Shown here: positions 11,431 to 21,114 of the stretch, piece by piece
How the letters are laid out: each line of letters starts with the position of its first letter
Numbering within the stretch: position 1 is the first letter of the stretch
Assembly (NCBI RefSeq): GCF_001902635.1
Contig: NZ_MJAO01000005.1
Location: 62,001 to 126,000, forward strand
Direction of reading: 5' to 3'
Origin: Serratia marcescens
GTDB lineage: Bacteria; Pseudomonadota; Gammaproteobacteria; Enterobacterales; Enterobacteriaceae
DNA length: 64,000 nt
Made by a program: the position numbers and the translations under genes
Notes under the pieces: generated by a model
Seen by the model: the letters and a program-made list of their open reading frames with translations, nothing else
Database searches by the model: none
What the model was told of the DNA's origin: nothing

Positions 11431-13276
11431 CCACCACATGATGATAGAGGGGCTGATCTATCTCGGTTCCGCGGCGCTATTCGTGCCGATCGCGGTGCGG
11501 CTGGGACTGGGCTCGGTGCTGGGTTACCTGATCGCCGGCTGCATCATCGGCCCCTGGGGGCTGAAACTGGTGTCGGACGCCGAATCGATCCTGACCTTCG
11601 CCGAGATCGGCGTGGTGCTGATGCTGTTTATCATCGGCCTGGAGCTGGATCCCAAGCGGCTGTGGACGCTGCGCGCCTCGGTGTTCGGCGGCGGTAGCAT
11701 TCAGATGGTGGGCTGCGGCCTGGCGCTGAGCGCCTTCTGTTACTTCCTCGGCCTCAACTGGAAAGTGGCGCTGCTGATCGGCCTGACGCTGGCGCTCTCT
11801 TCCACCGCCATCGCCATGCAGGCGATGAGCGAACGCAACCTGACGCCGTCGCCGATCGGCCGCAGCGCGTTTGCGGTGCTGCTGTTCCAGGACATCGCGG
11901 CGATCCCGCTGGTGGCGATGATCCCGCTGCTGGCCAGCAGTGGCGCCACCACCACGCTGGGCGCTTTCGTGCTGTCGGCGGCCAAGGTGGTGGGCGCGTT
12001 GACGATCGTGGTGCTGCTCGGCCGCTACGTCACCCGCCCGCTGCTGCACTTCGTCGCCCGTTCGGGTATGCGCGAAGTGTTCAGCGCCGTGGCGCTGTTC
12101 CTGGTGTTTGGCTTCGGTATCCTGCTGGAGATGGCCGGGTTGTCGATGGCGATGGGGGCGTTCCTTGCCGGGGTGCTGCTGGCGAGCTCGGAATACCGCC
12201 ACGCGCTGGAGAGTGACATTCAGCCGTTCAAAGGGCTGCTGTTGGGGCTGTTCTTTATCGGCGTCGGCATGTCGATCGACTTTGGCACGCTGTTCCATCA
12301 CCCGCTGCTGATCGCCTCGCTGCTGCTGGGCTTTATGCTGATCAAGGCGGCGCTGCTGTGGCTGATCGGGCCGTTGCTCGGGGTGCCGAAGCGCCAGCGC
12401 GGCCTGTTCGCCATTCTGCTGGGGCAGGGCAGTGAATTCGCCTTCGTGATCTTCAGCGCCGCGCAGCTGGCCGGCGTACTGCCGGTCGAATGGGCCAAGT
12501 CGCTGACGCTGGCGGTGGCGCTGTCGATGGCGGCCACCCCGCTGCTGTTGGTGATCGCCGCGCAGCTGGAGAAAAACGCGCCGAAAGAGGAGCGCCCGGC
12601 GGACGTGATCGACGACGAGAACGCCAGCGTGATCATCGCCGGTTTCGGCCGCTTCGGCCAGATCGCCGGTCGTTTACTGTTGGCCAACGGTGTACACACC
12701 GTGGTGCTGGACCACGATCCGGACCATATCGAGACGCTGCGCAAATTCGACACCAAGGTATTCTACGGCGACGCCACGCGCGCCGATCTGCTGGAGGCCG
12801 CCGGTGCTGCCCACGCCAAGGTGTTGATCAACGCCATCGACGACGTGGAGGACAGCCTGGAGCTGACTGAGCTGGCCAAGCAGCACTTCCCGCACCTGAA
12901 AGTGGTGGCGCGGGCGCGCGATGTCGACCACTGGTATCAACTGCGGCAGCTGGGGGTCGAGAACCCGGAGCGCGAAACCTTCGAAAGTTCGCTGCGCATC
13001 GGGCGTGAGGCGTTGGAGCTGTTAGGGTTGGATGCCTATGAGGCGCGCGAGAAAGCGGATACTTTCCGCCGCTATAACCTGAAGATGCTGGAAGATACGC
13101 TGGATAACTACCAGGATACCGAGTTCCGTATCGCCAGCCTGCAGCGGGCCAAGGAAATGCTCAGTGCGGCCATCGAGCAGGATAAAAATCGACTGGCGCG
13201 GGCGCAGCAGACCGGCTGGCGCGGCAGTATCGACGGCAAGGCGCCGGAGGATGAAGTGGTGGAAGCCAAAGGATGA
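11423..13276 (+). CDS. kefC: Glutathione-regulated potassium-efflux system protein KefC
   Basis: 617 residues from the ATG at 11423, which has GGGAGG upstream. The first ~380 residues are a hydrophobic CPA2 antiporter domain with the conserved [19 protein letters not shown] stretch. A cytoplasmic KTN/RCK domain begins near residue 400 with [11 protein letters not shown], the Rossmann nucleotide-binding glycine motif and glutathione-binding module. KefC is held closed by glutathione and opens with glutathione adducts, acidifying the cytoplasm to protect against electrophiles. It is the second gene of kefFC; a terminator follows. Confidence 0.96.
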
Positions 13277-13281
13277 CAGCA

Positions 13282-13310
13282 GGGGCGCCGTGATGGCGCC
13301 CCGTTTTTTT
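13282..13310 (+). terminator. Rho-independent terminator of kefFC
   Basis: The perfect stem GGGGCGCC-GTGAT-GGCGCCCC plus G and seven T sits between the convergent kefC and exporter genes. Confidence 0.85.
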
Positions 13311-13311
13311 C

Positions 13312-13926
13312 TCAGCTCAGCGCGACCTTGATGCCTAAGGCGATCAGCATACCGCCCAGCAGTTTGTCGACGATCTTCTGGGTTTTTTCCAGCCCGCGGC
13401 GCACTGGCCCGCTCTGGATCAGGAACACCAGCAGTGGCCACCAGATGACCGACAGGCCGAGGATAATCCCCGCGTACCACAGCTTGTCGCCCAAACCGGA
13501 ATCGATTTGCAGCACTTGGGTGAATACCGCCAGGAAGAACAGGGTGGCTTTCGGGTTCAGCAGGTTGCACAGGTAGCCTTGCACAAAGGCGCTCTTCAGG
13601 CTGACCTGTTGCTGCGGCAGATTGCTGACGTTCATTTTGCCGCCGCCGCGCGACAGCAGCGCCTGGATGCCGATCCACACCAGATAGATCGCCCCGGCGT
13701 ATTTCAGCAGGTTAAACAGCCACGGCGTGGTGGTGATCACCACCGCCAGCCCGGCAACGCAGTAGGACATGTGGGTGGCGACGCCGCAGATCACGCCGAA
13801 GGCGGTCATCATGGCCGCCAGCCGTGGATAGCGGGCGGCGTTTTTGATCACCAGGAAAAAATCCGGGCCGGGGGAGAGCATGCCGAGGGCAGCGATGCCG
13901 GCGACGAACAGCGAAGTTTCAAGCAT
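13312..13926 (-). CDS. LysE/RhtB-family amino-acid exporter
   Basis: 204 residues from the ATG at 13926; a TTG 18 bp upstream has no ribosome site. The protein is an inner-membrane LysE-family transporter with about six hydrophobic segments and the family signature MLSPGPDFFLVIKNA near the N-terminus, as well as NLLNPKATLFF in the middle. RhtC and RhtB of E. coli, exporters of threonine and homoserine lactone, are relatives, but identity is too low to assign a substrate. It is a lone gene, convergent with kefC and divergent from yjjP, itself a threonine/serine-exporter-type protein. Confidence 0.88.
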   Translation of the reverse strand: MLETSLFVAGIAALGMLSPGPDFFLVIKNAARYPRLAAMMTAFGVICGVATHMSYCVAGLAVVITTTPWLFNLLKYAGAIYLVWIGIQALLSRGGGKMNVSNLPQQQVSLKSAFVQGYLCNLLNPKATLFFLAVFTQVLQIDSGLGDKLWYAGIILGLSVIWWPLLVFLIQSGPVRRGLEKTQKIVDKLLGGMLIALGIKVALS

Positions 13927-14054
13927 GGGAGGCGTCTCGCGCAAAAGACAGAGTTCTGGCGATAATAACGCCGCTTCCTCTGATGCGCATCAACCCAATG
14001 AGGTATTGTTAGGCTCTATGATAATTATTCATCTACCGCCAATGACGGAGCACC

Positions 14055-14855
14055 ATGCAGCAGACTACCGCCACAGACATGCCGGAACCGCACCGGCAAC
14101 AGCGTGAAATCACCCGACTGTGCATTCAATGTGCGCTGCTGCTGTTGCAGCACGGCGCCGAGAGCACGGTGGTGGAGCAACTGTCGACCCGCCTGGGGCT
14201 GGCGCTGGGGATGGACAGCGTGGAAAGCTCGATCTCCGCCAATGCGGTAGTGTTGACCACCCTCAGCCACGGCGCCTGCCTGACCACTACCCGCAAGAAC
14301 GTCGATCGCGGCATCAATATGCAGATGGTGACCGAGGTGCAGCATATCGTGATCCTTGCCGAGCACCGGCTGGCGGATGCGCACGACGTGGCGCGCCGCT
14401 TTGAAAAAATACGCCCGCTGCGCTACCCACGCTGGCTGGTGGTACTGATGGTGGGATTGTCATGCGGTTGTTTCAGCATGCTCAACGGTGGTGGCGGCGA
14501 CGCTTTCCTGGTGACCTTTATCGCCAGCGGCGCGGCGATGCTGGTGCGCCAGATCCTCACCGCCCGCCATATGAATCCGCTGATCAACTTTTGCCTGACG
14601 GCGTTTGTCGCTACCTCGATCTCTGGACTGCTGCTGCGCCTGCCGGCGTTTAAAGACACCTCGAGCGTGGCGATGGCCGCCAGCGTGTTGTTGCTGGTGC
14701 CGGGCTTCCCGTTGATTAACGCGGTGGCCGACATGTTCAAAGGGCACGTCAATACCGGTTTGGCGCGTTGGGCGATGGCCAGCCTGCTGACGCTGGCCAC
14801 CTGCATCGGCGTGGTGATGGCGATGGCGCTGTGGGATCTGCGAGGGTGGGCATGA
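14055..14855 (+). CDS. yjjP: YjjP, large subunit of a threonine/serine-exporter-family (ThrE) transporter
   Basis: 266 residues, very similar to E. coli YjjP. The N-terminal soluble domain has [20 protein letters not shown] and the five C-terminal membrane segments include [16 protein letters not shown]. In E. coli YjjP and YjjB together have been linked to succinate export, and the family (ThrE) to threonine/serine export. Its stop overlaps the yjjB start (ATGA), so the two are coupled. Confidence 0.93.
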   Translation: MQQTTATDMPEPHRQQREITRLCIQCALLLLQHGAESTVVEQLSTRLGLALGMDSVESSISANAVVLTTLSHGACLTTTRKNVDRGINMQMVTEVQHIVILAEHRLADAHDVARRFEKIRPLRYPRWLVVLMVGLSCGCFSMLNGGGGDAFLVTFIASGAAMLVRQILTARHMNPLINFCLTAFVATSISGLLLRLPAFKDTSSVAMAASVLLLVPGFPLINAVADMFKGHVNTGLARWAMASLLTLATCIGVVMAMALWDLRGWA

Positions 14856-15316
14856 GTCTGTTGTGGGCCTTGTTGCAGGACATGCTGCTGGCGGCGGTGC
14901 CGGCGTTGGGCTTCGCCATGGTGTTCAACGTGCCGCTGCGCGCGCTGCGTTATTGCGCGTTATTAGGCGCATTGGGGCACGGTTCGCGCATGTTGCTGAT
15001 GCACGCCGGCATGAATATCGAATGGGCGTCGTTTCTGGCGGCGATCCTGATCGGCGTCATCGGCATCTACTGGTCGCGCTGGCTGCTGGCGCACCCGAAG
15101 GTGTTTACCGTGGCGGCGGTGATCCCGATGTTTCCCGGCATTTCCGCCTATACCGCGATGATCACGGTAGTGGAGATTTCGCACCTTGGTTACAGCGAAG
15201 CGCTGATGGCGACGATGGTAACCAACTTCCTCAAGGCCTGTTTTATCGTCGGCGCCTTGTCGATCGGCCTGTCGTTGCCGGGCCTATGGTTGTACCGTAA
15301 ACGCCCCGGCGTGTGA
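14852..15316 (+). CDS. yjjB: YjjB, small subunit of a threonine/serine-exporter-family (ThrE) transporter
   Basis: 154 residues from the ATG at 14852, overlapping yjjP by 4 bp; a longer frame that starts earlier would be out of register with the known family. Conserved E. coli-like stretches are [19 protein letters not shown] and [15 protein letters not shown]. Four to five membrane segments. It is expected to act with YjjP. Confidence 0.93.
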   Translation: MSLLWALLQDMLLAAVPALGFAMVFNVPLRALRYCALLGALGHGSRMLLMHAGMNIEWASFLAAILIGVIGIYWSRWLLAHPKVFTVAAVIPMFPGISAYTAMITVVEISHLGYSEALMATMVTNFLKACFIVGALSIGLSLPGLWLYRKRPGV

Positions 15317-15459
15317 AATTTTCCGGCGGCGGTTCGTTGGCTATTAGATTGGCTGATAAGAGCTATCTTATATATTCATCTTGCTTGATTAGCCTATCGA
15401 CGGCAGATAGGCCTTTACGTATAGTGTCACCAATTTTGCTGCCTACACAGGGTTAAACA

Positions 15460-15942
15460 ATGATTATCAGCCTGATCGCTGCCTTGGCGGCGGATCGCGT
15501 CATTGGCATGGAAAACGCCATGCCGTGGCACTTGCCGGCGGACCTCGCGTGGTTTAAACGCAACACGTTGAATAAGCCGGTTATTATGGGCCGCAAGACC
15601 TTCGAGTCCATCGGCCGCCCGCTGCCGGGCCGCCACAATATCGTTTTGAGCAGCCGCCCAGGCAACGATGCCGGGGTGACCTGGGCGACGTCGCTGGATG
15701 AGGCGCTGGCCGCCGCCGGCGACGTGGAAGAGGTGATGGTGATCGGCGGTGGGCGCATTTATACCCAGCTGCTGCCGCGTGCCGATCGTCTGTACCTGAC
15801 GCACATCGACGCCGAAGTCGGCGGCGATACCCACTTCCCGGATTACGAGCCGGACGAGTGGGAGACGTCGTTCAGCGAGTTCCACGATGCCGACGATCTG
15901 AATTCGCACAGCTACTGCTTCGAGATCCTGCAGCGCCGCTGA
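15460..15942 (+). CDS. folA: Dihydrofolate reductase
   Basis: 160 residues, the normal chromosomal DHFR length. It reduces dihydrofolate to tetrahydrofolate with NADPH and is the target of trimethoprim. The active-site acid is D28 in [12 protein letters not shown], equal to D27 of E. coli with one extra N-terminal isoleucine; the position before the proline loop is H24 where E. coli has N23. NADPH contacts lie in [11 protein letters not shown] single-gene unit with a strong terminator. A 7-bp inverted repeat (GCCTATC at 15392-15398, GATAGGC at 15406-15412) precedes it and is unassigned. Confidence 0.97.
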   Translation: MIISLIAALAADRVIGMENAMPWHLPADLAWFKRNTLNKPVIMGRKTFESIGRPLPGRHNIVLSSRPGNDAGVTWATSLDEALAAAGDVEEVMVIGGGRIYTQLLPRADRLYLTHIDAEVGGDTHFPDYEPDEWETSFSEFHDADDLNSHSYCFEILQRR

Positions 15943-15966
15943 TTTCAGCGCGTTAGCCAACTCTCC

Positions 15967-16001
15967 CCGAGGGCGCAAGCAATTGCGCCCTCGGTCTTTT
16001 T
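15967..16001 (+). terminator. Rho-independent terminator of folA
   Basis: A 12-bp perfect stem (CCGAGGGCGCAA with TTGCGCCCTCGG, loop GCAA) is followed by TCTTTTT. Confidence 0.9.
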
Positions 16002-16005
16002 ACGT

Positions 16006-16041
16006 CTGTCATCCGTAACCTTTCCGTCACATTTCCTGATT
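16006..16041 (+). promoter_or_regulatory. Candidate Pho box upstream of the PhoX phosphatase gene
   Basis: Seven-base motifs recur at 11-bp spacing: CCGTAAC (16013), CCGTCAC (16024) and CCTGATT (16035), separated by CTTT and ATTT; CTGTCAT (16006) directly precedes them. This fits the PhoB direct-repeat pattern (CTGTCAT, AT-rich 4-mer, CTGTCAT). A -10-like TAGTAT follows at 16041-16046. Phosphate-starvation control is inferred. Confidence 0.55.
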
Positions 16042-16122
16042 AGTATGAAGCCCAACTCCGAGCGCCCCGGCAACTCTGGTGAATCTTGATCGCGGCGCCA
16101 TGACTAAAAAGGAAAACACGCT

Positions 16123-18012
16123 ATGACCAAGCACATTGAGCAATTAGACGCCGATCGCCTGATCGATCCCGCTCGCCGCAAGCTGCTGCTCGGCAGCGCC
16201 GGCGCCGTCGGCCTGGCCGGTTTTCTCGGCGGCGGCATCTGGTCGGTCTCCGCCGAGGCGTTAGCCGAGGATCTGCCGCCGAACACGCTGCTGGGCTTTC
16301 AGGGCATCGCCGCGTCTACCGCCGATGAGGTGACGATTGCGTCGGGCTACCGCGCCGAGGTGTTGATCTCTTGGGGAGAACCGCTGGTGGATGGCGCGCC
16401 GGCCTTCGATCCGCAGGGCAACAACAGCGCCGCCGATCAGGAAAAGCAGTTTGGTGATAATAACGACGGCATGAGCTTCTTCCCGATCGACGATCGCCAC
16501 GGCGTCATGGCCATCAATAACGAATACGTCAACGAGCAGTATCTGTTCGCCCACGGCGGCACCAAGGCTACCAGTCTGGAAGAGGTGCGCAAATCGCAGG
16601 CGGCGCACGGCGTCTCCATCGTGGCGGTGAAGCGCGTCGGCGATGGCCAGCGTTGGGAAGTGGAACGCCCGTCGCGCTATAACCGCCGCATCACCGCCAA
16701 CAGCGAAATGCAGTTCAGCGGCCCGGCCGCCGGGCATCCGTTATTGCAGACCGCCGCCGATCCGAGCGGCCGCAAGGTACTGGGCACCTTCGGCAACTGC
16801 GCCAACGGCAAGACGCCGTGGGGCACTTACCTGACCTGCGAAGAAAACTTCGATACTTACTTCGGCACTCATCAGGCCGATTACCAAACCACGCCGGAAC
16901 AGAAGCGCTACACGCTGAAGGCCAGCGAGCCGGAGCGCAACTGGCCGGACTATGACGAGCGCTTCGACGTGGCGAAGAACCCCAACGAATTCAACCGCCA
17001 CGGTTGGATCGTGGAGATCGATCCGCTGAATCCGACGTCGACGCCGATCAAGCACACCGCGCTGGGCCGCTTCAAGCATGAGAACGCGGCGGTGACCGTG
17101 GCCAAAGACGGCCGTCTGGTGGTGTATATGGGCGACGACGAGCGCGGCGAGCACATCTATAAGTACGTCTCCAAAGGCGTGGTCGACGCTGCCAATCCGG
17201 CTAACAATCGCACGCTGCTGGACGAGGGGACGCTGTATGTGGCGCAGTTCGACGGCGACGAAGCCGGTACGCCGCTGAAGGGGAAAGGGCGCTGGATCGC
17301 GCTCGAGTTCGGCAAAAACGGCCTGACGCCGGAGAACGGCTTCCGCGACGAGGCCGAAGTGCTGATCTTCGCCCGCAAGGCGGCGCAGCAGGTCGGCGCG
17401 ACCAAAATGGATCGTCCGGAGTGGATCGCGGTGAACCCGCATGACGGGCGCGCGTACTGCACGCTGACCAACAACAGCAAGCGCGGCGAGGAAGGGATGC
17501 CGCTGAACGCCGCCAACCCGCGGCCGAACAATATCTATGGCCAGATTATTCGCTGGGACGAAGGCGGTGACGCCACCGCCGGCACCTTTGCCTGGGACAT
17601 GTATGCGCTGTGCGGCAATCCGATCGCCCATCCGGAAGGCGTCAACCGCGGCACGCCGAACATCACGGCGGACAACACCTTCAACAGCCCGGACGGGCTG
17701 GGCTTCGATCGCGCCGGCCGCCTGTGGATCCTCACCGACGGCAAGTACAGCAACAAGGGGGATTATGTCGGGCAGGGCAACAACCAGATGCTGGTGGGCG
17801 ATCCGGCCAGCGGCGAGATCCGCCGTTTTATGGTGGGGCCGAAGTCCTGTGAACTGACCGGCATCACCTTCACCCCGGACTACAAAACGATGTTCGTCAA
17901 CGTGCAGCACCCGGGGGAAGAGGGGGATTCGCACTTCCCGAACAACAGCCTGCGCCCGCGTTCATCGGTGCTGATGATCACGCGTGAAGATGGCGGGGTG
18001 ATTGGGGCGTAA
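16123..18012 (+). CDS. phoX: PhoX-family (DUF839) phosphatase, Tat-exported
   Basis: 629 residues. A twin-arginine signal peptide is seen near residues 18-40 (RRKLLLGSAGAVGLAGFL), so it is expected to be folded and metal-loaded in the cytoplasm and exported by Tat. The body is a PhoX-type beta-propeller; the family-typical TYLTCEENFDTYFGT near residue 245 lies at the Ca/Fe metal site. PhoX enzymes are Fe/Ca alkaline phosphatases releasing phosphate from phosphomonoesters under starvation. A Pho-box-like element upstream supports this. The gene stands alone between folA and the convergent apaH. Family assignment is strong; catalytic activity is inferred. Confidence 0.88.
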   Translation: MTKHIEQLDADRLIDPARRKLLLGSAGAVGLAGFLGGGIWSVSAEALAEDLPPNTLLGFQGIAASTADEVTIASGYRAEVLISWGEPLVDGAPAFDPQGNNSAADQEKQFGDNNDGMSFFPIDDRHGVMAINNEYVNEQYLFAHGGTKATSLEEVRKSQAAHGVSIVAVKRVGDGQRWEVERPSRYNRRITANSEMQFSGPAAGHPLLQTAADPSGRKVLGTFGNCANGKTPWGTYLTCEENFDTYFGTHQADYQTTPEQKRYTLKASEPERNWPDYDERFDVAKNPNEFNRHGWIVEIDPLNPTSTPIKHTALGRFKHENAAVTVAKDGRLVVYMGDDERGEHIYKYVSKGVVDAANPANNRTLLDEGTLYVAQFDGDEAGTPLKGKGRWIALEFGKNGLTPENGFRDEAEVLIFARKAAQQVGATKMDRPEWIAVNPHDGRAYCTLTNNSKRGEEGMPLNAANPRPNNIYGQIIRWDEGGDATAGTFAWDMYALCGNPIAHPEGVNRGTPNITADNTFNSPDGLGFDRAGRLWILTDGKYSNKGDYVGQGNNQMLVGDPASGEIRRFMVGPKSCELTGITFTPDYKTMFVNVQHPGEEGDSHFPNNSLRPRSSVLMITREDGGVIGA

Positions 18013-18027
18013 GGTGGTAAAGAGAAC

Positions 18028-18057
18028 AAAGGCGGCCACGGGCCGCCTTTATATTTT
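18028..18057. terminator. Terminator between phoX and convergent apaH
   Basis: A 10-bp perfect stem, AAAGGCGGCC-ACG-GGCCGCCTTT, followed by ATATTTT on the + strand and preceded by A-rich DNA, so it may act in both directions. Confidence 0.75.
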
Positions 18058-18908
18058 CAGAACGCGGCTAATCTGCCGGCGTGGTCAGGCGCTGCGCCAC
18101 GGCTGGCGGGTTGGGTAAAGTAGCGGCGGTCTTCCCAGCGCAGCATCGTCAGATCGCCGCCCCAGCAGCAGCCGGTATCCAGCCCGATCACGCCTTCCGG
18201 CGTGCCTTTGCCTTCCAGCGAGGCCCAGTGGCCGAAAATGATGGTGTATTCCGGATCCACCAGGCGCGGCAGTTCGAACCACGGCTTTAACGGCGCCGGC
18301 GCGCTGCCTGGCGCATCTTTGCAGATCATGTCGAGCTGACCGTTGGGGAAGCAGTAGCGCATGCGTGTCAGCGCATTGGTGCTGAAACGCAGGCGCGCCA
18401 GGCCGCTCAGTTCTGGCGACCAGTTGTTCGGCATGTCGCCGTACATGGCGTCGAGGAACAGCGGATAGCTGTCGCTGCTCAGTACGGCTTCCACTTCGCG
18501 CGCGCATATTTTCGCGGTGTCGATATCCCACTGTGGGGTGATGCCGGCGTGCGCCATCACCAGCTTCAGTTCGTCGTCCACCTGCAGCACCGGCTGGCGG
18601 CGCAGCCAGTTGATCAGCTCGTCGGCGTCCGGCGCCTCCAGCAGCGGGGTGATGCGATCTTTGGGTTTGTTGCGGCTGATGCCGGCGTAGACCGCCAGCA
18701 GGTGCAGATCGTGGTTGCCCAGCACCATGCGCACCGCCGGGCCGAGCGAGCGCACGTAGCGCAGCACGTCCAGCGAGGCGGGACCGCGCGCGACCAGATC
18801 GCCGGTCAGCCACAGCCGATCGCGCTCGGGATCGAAAGCAACCTGGGCCAGCAGCGACTGCAGTTCATCGAAACAGCCGTGAACGTCGCCGATAAGGTAT
18901 GTCGACAT
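18057..18908 (-). CDS. apaH: Bis(5'-nucleosyl)-tetraphosphatase, symmetrical
   Basis: 283 residues. It hydrolyses Ap4A to two ADP and removes Np4 caps from RNA in E. coli. The calcineurin-like metallophosphatase motifs are GDVHG (residues 7-11), GDLVARGP, and GNHD, with the later histidines in VMAHAG and IIFGHW. It is the last gene of the surA-pdxA-rsmA-apaG-apaH operon, 2 bp after the apaG stop. Confidence 0.97.
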   Translation of the reverse strand: MSTYLIGDVHGCFDELQSLLAQVAFDPERDRLWLTGDLVARGPASLDVLRYVRSLGPAVRMVLGNHDLHLLAVYAGISRNKPKDRITPLLEAPDADELINWLRRQPVLQVDDELKLVMAHAGITPQWDIDTAKICAREVEAVLSSDSYPLFLDAMYGDMPNNWSPELSGLARLRFSTNALTRMRYCFPNGQLDMICKDAPGSAPAPLKPWFELPRLVDPEYTIIFGHWASLEGKGTPEGVIGLDTGCCWGGDLTMLRWEDRRYFTQPASRGAAPDHAGRLAAF

Positions 18909-18910
18909 AA

Positions 18911-19288
18911 TTAATGGATCAGCGTTGGAATGGCTAAGCGGAACACGGGAATAGCGGTGCGGAACGGCTGACCCTGGTGGTCAACCATTTCGTAATGGCC
19001 TTCCATGGTGCCCAGCGGCGTTTCCAGAATGGCGCCGCTGGTGTATTGAAACTCTCCGCCGGGCGGAATGACGGGCTGTTCGCCGATCACCCCTTCGCCC
19101 TGAACTTCGGTTTGGCGGCCGTTGCTGTTGGTGATCAGCCAGTAACGGCCCAGCAATTGCACGTTGGTCCGCCCCAGATTGCGGATGGTGATGGTATAGG
19201 CGAAGACGTAACGCTCTTCTTCAGGGATCGACTGTGATTCCACATAGATGCTCTGAACCTGAATACACACGCGGGGCGAATCAATCAT
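18911..19288 (-). CDS. apaG: ApaG, Co2+/Mg2+ efflux-associated protein
   Basis: 125 residues from the ATG at 19288, exactly the E. coli length; earlier in-frame starts overlap rsmA coding sequence. A single DUF525/ApaG fibronectin-like domain with [19 protein letters not shown] and the C-terminal [10 protein letters not shown]. Mutants in Salmonella affect cobalt resistance and Mg2+ efflux; the biochemical function is not settled. Confidence 0.95.
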   Translation of the reverse strand: MIDSPRVCIQVQSIYVESQSIPEEERYVFAYTITIRNLGRTNVQLLGRYWLITNSNGRQTEVQGEGVIGEQPVIPPGGEFQYTSGAILETPLGTMEGHYEMVDHQGQPFRTAIPVFRLAIPTLIH

Positions 19289-19301
19289 GACAACAACTCC
19301 T

Positions 19302-20120
19302 TTATTGCTGCGGCGCCGGGTTGGCTGACAGCCAGTTCGCCAGCTTGCAGTACTGCGCCACAGAAATATTCTCTGCTCTGAGCGAAGGATCGACACCCAG
19401 TTCCGTCAGCTGCTCCGGCGTGAACAGGTCGCCCAGGCTATTACGGATGGTTTTCCGCCGCTGGTTGAACGCCTGCGTGGTGATGCGGCTCAGCATGCGC
19501 ACGTCGCCTACCGGGTTCGGCAGCACGCGGTGCGGCACCAGGCGCACCACGGCGGAATCGACCTTCGGCGGCGGTGCGAACGCGGTCGGCGGCACTTCCA
19601 GCACCGGAATGACGTTGCAGTAGTACTGCGCCATCACGGTCAAACGCCCGTAGGCCTTGCTGTTCGGGCCGGCCACCAGACGGTTGACCACTTCTTTCTG
19701 CAACATAAAGTGCATGTCGCGGATTGCCTGAGTATAGCTGAAAAGGTGGAACATCAGCGGCGTCGAAATATTGTACGGCAGGTTACCAAATACGCGCAGC
19801 GGTTGGCCAGCTTCCTCGGCCAATTCGGCGAAATTCACCGTCATGGCGTCCTGCTGGCGAATGGTCAGTTTGTCTTTCAGCTGTGGGTGGTTCTCCAGCC
19901 GGGTGGCCAGATCGCGGTCCAGTTCGATCACCGTCATGCGGTCCATGCGTGCGCCGACCGGCTCGGTCAAGGCGCCCAGACCGGGGCCGATCTCGACCAC
20001 CGCTTCGCCCGGCTGCGGGTGAATGGCGGAAACAATGCTATCGATGACAAACTGATCGGTTAAAAAGTTTTGTCCAAAGCGTTTGCGGGCAAAGTGCCCT
20101 TGGTGGACTCTGTTATTCAT
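19302..20120 (-). CDS. rsmA: 16S rRNA dimethyladenosine transferase
   Basis: 272 residues. It dimethylates A1518 and A1519 of 16S rRNA (KsgA); loss gives kasugamycin resistance. The SAM-binding motif is [13 protein letters not shown] (residues 41-53) and the N6-adenine catalytic motif is NLPY (residues 113-116). Its start overlaps the end of pdxA by 8 bp, so the two are probably translationally coupled. Confidence 0.97.
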   Translation of the reverse strand: MNNRVHQGHFARKRFGQNFLTDQFVIDSIVSAIHPQPGEAVVEIGPGLGALTEPVGARMDRMTVIELDRDLATRLENHPQLKDKLTIRQQDAMTVNFAELAEEAGQPLRVFGNLPYNISTPLMFHLFSYTQAIRDMHFMLQKEVVNRLVAGPNSKAYGRLTVMAQYYCNVIPVLEVPPTAFAPPPKVDSAVVRLVPHRVLPNPVGDVRMLSRITTQAFNQRRKTIRNSLGDLFTPEQLTELGVDPSLRAENISVAQYCKLANWLSANPAPQQ

Positions 20121-21114
20121 TACAATTAATTATCATTTTAATGGCGAGATTCAGGGCCGTCTTGAAGCTGCCGACATCGGCGGTGCCGGTGCCGGCCAGT
20201 TCCAAAGCGGTGCCGTGGTCGACCGAGGTGCGTATAAAAGGCAAACCGAGGGTGATATTCACCGCGCGGCCGAACCCTTGGTATTTTAGCACCGGCAGCC
20301 CCTGATCGTGATACATCGCCAGCACTGCATCGGCATCTTGCAGATATTTGGGCTGGAACAGGGTGTCCGCCGGCAGCGGGCCGATCAGATGGATGCCGTC
20401 AGCACGCAGCGCGTCGAGCGCCGGGATGATGGTGTCTATCTCTTCATGCCCCATATGGCCGCCTTCCCCGGCGTGGGGGTTCAGGCCGCAGACGTAGATG
20501 TGCGGCTGAGCGATGCCAAATTTGGTTTTCAGATCGTGGTCGAGGATGCGGATGACTTCGAACAGGCTCTGCTGCGTGATGGCGCCCGGCACCGCCAGCA
20601 GCGGCAGGTGGGTGGTCGCCAGCGCGACGCGCAGCTCTTCGGTCGCCAACATCATCACCACGCGATCGCAGTGGCTGCGATCGGCAAAGAATTCGGTATG
20701 GCCGATAAATGGCACGCCGGCGTCGTTGATCACGCCCTTGTTCACCGGGCCGGTGATCAGCGCGGCGAATTCGCCGTTCAGGCAGCCGTCGCAGGCGCGC
20801 GCCAGAGTTTCCACCACGTAGGCGCTGTTGCCGACGCTCAGCTCACCGGCGGTGACCGGCTGAGCGAGCGGGACCGGCAGCACGGTAAGCGTGCCGGCGC
20901 GCTGCGCCTGAGCCGGTTGCTGCGGCTGATAGTCGCGCAGCGTCAGCGGCAGGCCCAGGTGTTGGGCGCGCTCAAGCAGCAGGGCCGGATCGGCACACAC
21001 CACCAGCTCAACAGGCCAATCCTGTTGCGCCAGCGCCGCGACCAAATCCGGCCCTACCCCGGCGGGTTCGCCGGGGGTGATGACGACGCGTTTATTGCTG
21101 CGCATCGCTGCCAT
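20113..21114 (-). CDS. pdxA: 4-hydroxythreonine-4-phosphate dehydrogenase
   Basis: 333 residues. PdxA oxidises 4-phosphohydroxy-L-threonine in pyridoxal phosphate synthesis. Conserved metal-site and substrate stretches are [21 protein letters not shown] and [16 protein letters not shown]. The start may be the ATG at 21114 or the one at 21105; neither has a clear ribosome site, and both overlap the end of surA, which suggests coupling. Confidence 0.96.
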   Translation of the reverse strand: MAAMRSNKRVVITPGEPAGVGPDLVAALAQQDWPVELVVCADPALLLERAQHLGLPLTLRDYQPQQPAQAQRAGTLTVLPVPLAQPVTAGELSVGNSAYVVETLARACDGCLNGEFAALITGPVNKGVINDAGVPFIGHTEFFADRSHCDRVVMMLATEELRVALATTHLPLLAVPGAITQQSLFEVIRILDHDLKTKFGIAQPHIYVCGLNPHAGEGGHMGHEEIDTIIPALDALRADGIHLIGPLPADTLFQPKYLQDADAVLAMYHDQGLPVLKYQGFGRAVNITLGLPFIRTSVDHGTALELAGTGTADVGSFKTALNLAIKMIINCNE

